A stretch of 32,116 nt of DNA. Origin: a virus. The stretch's first letter is position 1, and every line of letters begins with the position of its first letter. The DNA lies in IMG/VR virus record IMGVR_UViG_3300034061_000754, positions 1-32,116 of that record. The stretch is one strand, 5' to 3'. Shown one piece after another: positions 29,014 through 32,116 of this stretch. Under the pieces are notes generated by a model that was given only the letters and a program-made list of their open reading frames with translations, searched no databases and was not told where the DNA came from. The position numbers and the translations under genes were made by a program.

Positions 29014-30383
29014 GCATCACCTACACTGGTACGAACGGACTCTTCACGCGCCTCGGCGCGCTCGTCTACATGATGGACGCGGTCCGCACGCACCAGAACA
29101 ACCTGCTCACGCTGTTCGCGAACGTGCAAGGCGAGTATTCGACCGCCGACCGCTACATGATCGACCAGCTGTCAGGGAACATCGAGGCGCGGATCGCGGA
29201 GGCAGGCGGCATCCTCGAGGATGTCCGCGCGGCGGCGGTGAAGACGATCGTCGAGATGGCGTACGCCGACAGCGCCACCTCGACCGCGAACACGATGCAG
29301 ACAAAGCAGATCAGCGATGCGCTCGTCTTCCTGATCCGCGACATGGATGCGACCAGCAACAAGGTGAAGGGAACGACCGTCGCGGCAGGCGTCCTCGGAA
29401 CGGGAGCCGGCAACACCGGCAACGGCACGATGACGCAGCTGCTCGAGGCTCCGAACATCCTGCTTTCCTCGACGAACGACTGGCCGAACATCCGAGCCGA
29501 CCTCCTCGAGTTCCGCTGCGTCCAGGACGCGCAGAACGGATCCATCTCGGCAGGCAGCGAGATCTTCCAGGTGCGCGGCGGCGCTTCGTACAGCGGACTG
29601 GACTACCGATTCCCAGGCGGGAGCGGCACCGACATCAGGCTTACCTCCGTCTGCGCGAGCGTCGACAACGGCGCGATCTATACGAACATCCTCACCAACT
29701 CCGACCTCGAGGACTGGACGAGCAACATCCCCGACCAATGGACGGTCTCAAGCGGAACCGCCGGCACCGACTTCTCGCGCACGACGACATTCGCGCGCGG
29801 GACTTATGGACTGAAGGCCGAGGTGACTGGCGCGACTTTCAAGATCCGCCAGCAGCTCGGGTCGGTCGGCGGGACGCTCGGCAGGCTGACGCCTGACCGA
29901 GCCTACGTGCTCGCGGCGATGATGAAGAAGGACGCGACCGCCACCGGGACGATCCGCCTGAGCCTACAGGACGGCAGCGGAAACATCCTCAACTCAGGAG
30001 CGGTGGCGATCTCGCAGTCGGTCGCGAGCCTGACGACCTCATACGCGCTCGTCACGCTGGCGTTTCGCTCTCCGAAGGCGCTGCCGAGCACGGTGTACAT
30101 CTCGCTCGAGACGACGACGGCGGTCGCGACGGCCGCCGCATACGTCGATGAGATCAGGCTCGCGGAGATGCCGGCGATCGCGCCAGGCGGCCAAGCCGTG
30201 ACCGTCCTGACCGGCACGACGGACTGGGCCGTCGATGACACGCTCCGCAAGAAGTTCTCGAACAACAATGAAGGCGCCTTCGTCCGCGCCTTCGACCGCC
30301 TGTTCGAGATGTACCGGCTCGGACTCAGTCTGCCGCAGAACTACCTCGGCAGCGAGACCATCTCTGACTCTCTGATCGCCTGA
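29010..30383 (+). CDS. Tail-associated protein with a carbohydrate-binding-like domain
   Basis: A 457-aa protein. The N-terminal ~200 residues (SITYTGTNGLFTRLGALVYMMDAV) match a structural protein common in uncultured aquatic phages. Residues ~230-390 look like a CBM4/9-type jelly roll: NLEDW-like SNSDLEDWTSNIPDQW, TYGLKAEVTGATFKIRQQL, YVLAAMMKKDATATGTIRLSL and AAYVDEIRLAEM. It may bind cell-surface glycan. It overlaps the convergent minus-strand gene by 59 bp. Confidence 0.7.
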   Translation: MSITYTGTNGLFTRLGALVYMMDAVRTHQNNLLTLFANVQGEYSTADRYMIDQLSGNIEARIAEAGGILEDVRAAAVKTIVEMAYADSATSTANTMQTKQISDALVFLIRDMDATSNKVKGTTVAAGVLGTGAGNTGNGTMTQLLEAPNILLSSTNDWPNIRADLLEFRCVQDAQNGSISAGSEIFQVRGGASYSGLDYRFPGGSGTDIRLTSVCASVDNGAIYTNILTNSDLEDWTSNIPDQWTVSSGTAGTDFSRTTTFARGTYGLKAEVTGATFKIRQQLGSVGGTLGRLTPDRAYVLAAMMKKDATATGTIRLSLQDGSGNILNSGAVAISQSVASLTTSYALVTLAFRSPKALPSTVYISLETTTAVATAAAYVDEIRLAEMPAIAPGGQAVTVLTGTTDWAVDDTLRKKFSNNNEGAFVRAFDRLFEMYRLGLSLPQNYLGSETISDSLIA

Positions 30384-30654
30384 GCAGCTCGCGCAGGAGC
30401 ATCGACCGAGCCTGCGCGACGAGGTTGCGGAGCTCGTCGTCGTCGGCTAGGTCGAGCGCGACCGTGTAGAGGTCGAGCGTCGTCCACTCGACGGAGAGGA
30501 TCGACGGCGATGAGGTCGCCTCGCGGCCCATGCAGCCTCGCTGGATATCCGACCGACGGAGTGCATAAAGGCACTGCAGGACGTGCTCTTGGACCCTCTT
30601 GGCCTTGAGCTTGTCGAGTTTCGGAGGAATGTCTGCAGGACCGTCCCCTTGCAT
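30325..30654 (-). CDS. Only minus-strand gene: unknown, candidate regulator
   Basis: A 109-aa protein filling the one gap without a + strand gene. The sequence is protein-like: a charged N-terminal helix (KLDKLKAKRVQEHVLQCLYAL), SIQRGC-type centre and an acidic, Leu-rich helix (LDLADDDELRNLVAQARSMLLREL). No HTH or known family is clear. A -10-like TAGTAT (30666-30661) lies 6 nt before its ATG with no ribosome-binding site, so the message would be leaderless. It faces the early promoter, the place of a repressor in lambdoid logic. Its last ~20 residues lie antisense to the tail gene. Confidence 0.55.
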   Translation of the reverse strand: MQGDGPADIPPKLDKLKAKRVQEHVLQCLYALRRSDIQRGCMGREATSSPSILSVEWTTLDLYTVALDLADDDELRNLVAQARSMLLRELLRRSESQRWSRCRGSSAAD

Positions 30655-30672
30655 GGCGATATACTAGACGCA
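30655..30672 (-). promoter_or_regulatory. Candidate divergent promoter for the minus-strand gene
   Basis: On the minus strand TAGTAT (30666-30661) resembles a -10 box and lies 6 nt before the start codon at 30654, predicting a transcript that begins at or next to the AUG. It overlaps the + strand -10-like TATACT (30660-30665), so both directions share the same DNA and would exclude each other. Confidence 0.4.
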
Positions 30673-30686
30673 GCGGCAGGAGCCGC
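30660..30686 (+). promoter_or_regulatory. Early promoter P3 with the GCGGCAGGAGCCGC dyad
   Basis: TATACT (30660-30665) is followed after 7 nt by GCGGCAGGAGCCGC (30673-30686), the third exact copy of the dyad at the same offset from a -10-like box. It should start the operon 30722-32058. The dyad also lies just upstream of the divergent minus-strand promoter, so a protein bound here could control both. Confidence 0.6.
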
Positions 30687-30689
30687 AAC

Positions 30690-30708
30690 GCCTCGCATGG
30701 AGCGAGGC
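30690..30708 (+). promoter_or_regulatory. Second leader hairpin before the ribosome-binding site
   Basis: GCCTCGC (30690-30696) and GCGAGGC (30702-30708) form a 7-bp stem with a 5-nt loop, directly before AGAAGGAG and the ATG at 30722. With the dyad hairpin at 30673-30686, the leader has two adjacent stems, likely affecting translation start or mRNA lifetime. Confidence 0.5.
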
Positions 30709-30721
30709 AGAAGGAGACATC

Positions 30722-30823
30722 ATGCCAGAATGGGATATCACCCCAGTCGTGTTCCTCGCGGTACTCGCGGTGGTTCATTTCTTTCCGCACGGTCTGAGCC
30801 TGAAGGGAGGTCGCGATGAGTGA
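30722..30823 (+). CDS. 33-aa membrane peptide, first gene of operon P3
   Basis: AAGGAG (30711-30716) lies 5 nt before ATG 30722. The peptide has a hydrophobic span at residues ~7-22 (TPVVFLAVLAVVHFFP) and a basic C-terminus. It overlaps the next gene's start by 8 bp. First-position tiny membrane proteins in early operons may act in superinfection exclusion, but nothing here shows it. Confidence 0.6.
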   Translation: MPEWDITPVVFLAVLAVVHFFPHGLSLKGGRDE

Positions 30824-31691
30824 TCTCGTCAAGGCCGGCACCCAGGCGCTCGAGGCGTACATCGCCGCTGGGGACATCGAGCGGCTCGACAGCGGCCAGC
30901 GGATCGCGCTCTACCGCGCGGTCTGCGACTCGCTCGGACTCAACCCGCTCACGCAGCCGTTTCAGTACCTGCGCTTGAGCGGGAAGACGGTCCTCTACGC
31001 GACCAAGAGCTGCACCGAGCAGCTGCGCCAGATCCACGGCGTATCGGTCACCTCGATGCAGAAGGAGGTCTTCGGCGAAATCTTGGTCGTCACGGTCGCA
31101 GTCCGCGAGAGGGGTGGACGCGAGGACATCGCGACCGGCTCGGTCTGCCTCAAGGGTTTGGGAGGCGAGAACCTGTCGAACGCATACATGAAGGCAGAGA
31201 CGAAGGCCAAGCGCCGCGCGACGCTCTCGATCTGCGGACTGGCGGTTCTCGACGAGAGCGAGACGGATTCGATCGCGGGAGCCGAGCGCCGCTCGGTCGA
31301 TGATCTGCACGGACGGCAGGAAACGGCTCAGGCGGCCGCTCCGGCTCCGTCCGAGCCGAAGGCGAAGGCGAAGCGCGGCGGGAAGCATGAAGCGCCTGCG
31401 GCGGCTCCTGCGGCGCTTCCAGAGGCGGTCGAGGCCGAGGTGGTTGCCGCGGAACCGCGGAGGCTCCTGATCCACCCTGACGCGGGGATCTCGGTCGTCG
31501 CGAACGCCGCCGGCCGCAAGGTCTGGAGGATCGACCAGGACGGGATCGACCGACCGCTCGCGATCCTTGACGAGAAGCTCGCAGGCATGGTCGAGGCGGT
31601 CGGAGCCTTCGGCGGGATCTGCTCGGTCGCCGTCGAGGAGCGCGGCGGGAAGCTGATCGTGACCTCCGTCGAGGAGGACCGCGATGCCTGA
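30816..31691 (+). CDS. Phage recombination protein candidate (ssDNA-annealing type)
   Basis: A 291-aa protein. Residues ~1-160 contain a pattern common in phage early regions: CDSLGLNPLTQPFQYLRLSGKTVLYATKSCTEQLR, VRERGGREDIATGSV and MKAETKAKRRATLSICGL. I recall this as a RecT-like/ssDNA-annealing-type family, often unnamed. A Pro/Ala/Lys linker (~185-215) leads to a small beta domain (~220-290). GGGAGG precedes ATG 30816. With the SNase and resolvase-like nucleases it could form a recombination set. Family certainty is moderate. Confidence 0.6.
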   Translation: MSDLVKAGTQALEAYIAAGDIERLDSGQRIALYRAVCDSLGLNPLTQPFQYLRLSGKTVLYATKSCTEQLRQIHGVSVTSMQKEVFGEILVVTVAVRERGGREDIATGSVCLKGLGGENLSNAYMKAETKAKRRATLSICGLAVLDESETDSIAGAERRSVDDLHGRQETAQAAAPAPSEPKAKAKRGGKHEAPAAAPAALPEAVEAEVVAAEPRRLLIHPDAGISVVANAAGRKVWRIDQDGIDRPLAILDEKLAGMVEAVGAFGGICSVAVEERGGKLIVTSVEEDRDA

Positions 31692-32058
31692 CACGCTCAA
31701 TGCCATCGAGCCTGGGTCGGAGTCGATCCGCCGCCAGCTCGGTATCCGCGCGGAGGATCCGAGGGTCTTCCGTCCGTACACGCTGACGGAGGCGATCGAC
31801 GCGGCGCGCCTGATGGATTCAGATGAGGCGATCGCCGACGAGGTGCGGCAGATGCTTTCGGTCGGCCTCGCCTATGACCTGATGCCGGCGCACCTGATGC
31901 CGCGCGTCGAGCAGGTCGCCGGCAGGCTTGGGACGAGCGTGCGGCGCGTCAGGCGCTACCGCCTCCTCTGGGAGACGGTCGATCCCGACGTCCGCTTCAA
32001 CGTCGTTCGCCGAGCCTGCAGGCTGATTCTCGCTTGGCGCGGCCGCGACGCCTGGTAG
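31684..32058 (+). CDS. Hypothetical early protein with an HTH-like segment
   Basis: A 124-aa basic, helical protein overlapping the preceding gene by 8 bp. Residues ~75-105 (LMPRVEQVAGRLGTSVRRVRRYRLLWETV) have the spacing of a helix-turn-helix with an Arg-rich recognition helix, so DNA binding is plausible. No family recognised. It is the last gene of operon P3, followed by the UUCG terminator, and could be a regulator. Confidence 0.6.
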   Translation: MPDTLNAIEPGSESIRRQLGIRAEDPRVFRPYTLTEAIDAARLMDSDEAIADEVRQMLSVGLAYDLMPAHLMPRVEQVAGRLGTSVRRVRRYRLLWETVDPDVRFNVVRRACRLILAWRGRDAW

Positions 32059-32085
32059 ACTCACAGACCCATTCACGTGGGACGG

Positions 32086-32116
32086 CGGCTCGCTTCGGCG
32101 AGCCGTTGTCCTTTTT
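32086..32116. repeat. 31-bp direct terminal repeat, right copy, with the UUCG terminator
   Basis: Identical to bases 1-31. The stem is 32086-32093 with 32098-32105 and the TTCG loop 32094-32097. The copy lies 27 bp after the gene ending at 32058 and ends within the T-run, as expected if an assembler closed the same circle here. Confidence 0.85.

Noticed and set aside
31399-31412. Near-copy of the 14-bp dyad on the minus strand
   Set aside because: One mismatch, inside an Ala/Pro-rich linker of a coding gene, with no -10-like box nearby.
1-32116. CRISPR array, tRNA genes or integrase/attachment site
   Set aside because: I saw no regularly spaced repeats, no cloverleaf with a CCA-like acceptor, and no tyrosine or serine recombinase motifs by eye; a tRNA-scan could still find one.

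Overview
The window reads as one complete small tailed-phage genome with a siphovirus-type tail. Its first and last 31 bases are identical, so the map is probably a circle of about 32,085 bp opened inside a transcription terminator. The DNA is GC-rich: two lines I counted by hand were 63% (core terminase) and 47% (the methyltransferase island). Genes are tightly packed, often with ATGA-type overlaps, and all but one lie on the + strand. The host cannot be named. A lipobox protein nested in the lysis-like cassette suggests a two-membrane bacterium, and the Cys-rich tail proteins and FkbM/glycosyltransferase genes resemble uncultured aquatic phages. I found no integrase, DNA or RNA polymerase, helicase, tRNA or recognisable endolysin.

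Layout. The early region runs from about 30,650 through the closure to about 4,310. It has a divergent control site (30,655-30,686) with a lone minus-strand gene on one side. On the other side are a tiny membrane peptide, a recombinase-like protein and an unknown gene, closed by a UUCG terminator. It continues with a staphylococcal-type nuclease, a 236-aa protein ending in an SSB-like tail, and a string of small coupled genes that includes a gutted cytosine methyltransferase and a PD-(D/E)xK-like protein. A hairpin terminator closes it at 4331-4358. From 4,411 to 9,909 come an Hjc-like nuclease, tail-fibre-like proteins and a lysis-like cassette (holin-like protein, overlapping lipoprotein pair). 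From 9,936 to 12,089 lies a modification segment: an FkbM methyltransferase, a ParB-like protein and an AT-richer, apparently acquired C5-cytosine methyltransferase. From 12,076 to 23,045 is the packaging and head module: a truncated TerS copy, TerS, TerL, portal with a long extension, MuF, prohead protease, major capsid, a possible decoration protein, a glycosyltransferase fusion and connector proteins. From 23,042 to 30,383 is the tail module: terminator, tube, chaperones with a textbook -1 frameshift, a short tape measure, and distal tail/adhesin proteins.

Stand-out points. (1) A 14-bp dyad, GCGGCAGGAGCCGC, lies 7-8 nt downstream of a -10-like hexamer at three early promoters, where transcripts should begin. 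It may be a phage operator or a 5' mRNA hairpin. (2) The control site at 30,655-30,686 appears to fire both ways, the minus-strand transcript being leaderless. (3) A methyltransferase remnant joins motif I directly to motif X in frame, while a full-length C5 methyltransferase sits in foreign-looking DNA elsewhere. (4) A truncated TerS paralogue next to that methyltransferase suggests how it arrived. (5) A GGGAAAC slippery site is followed, after 7 nt, by a perfect 10-bp stem.
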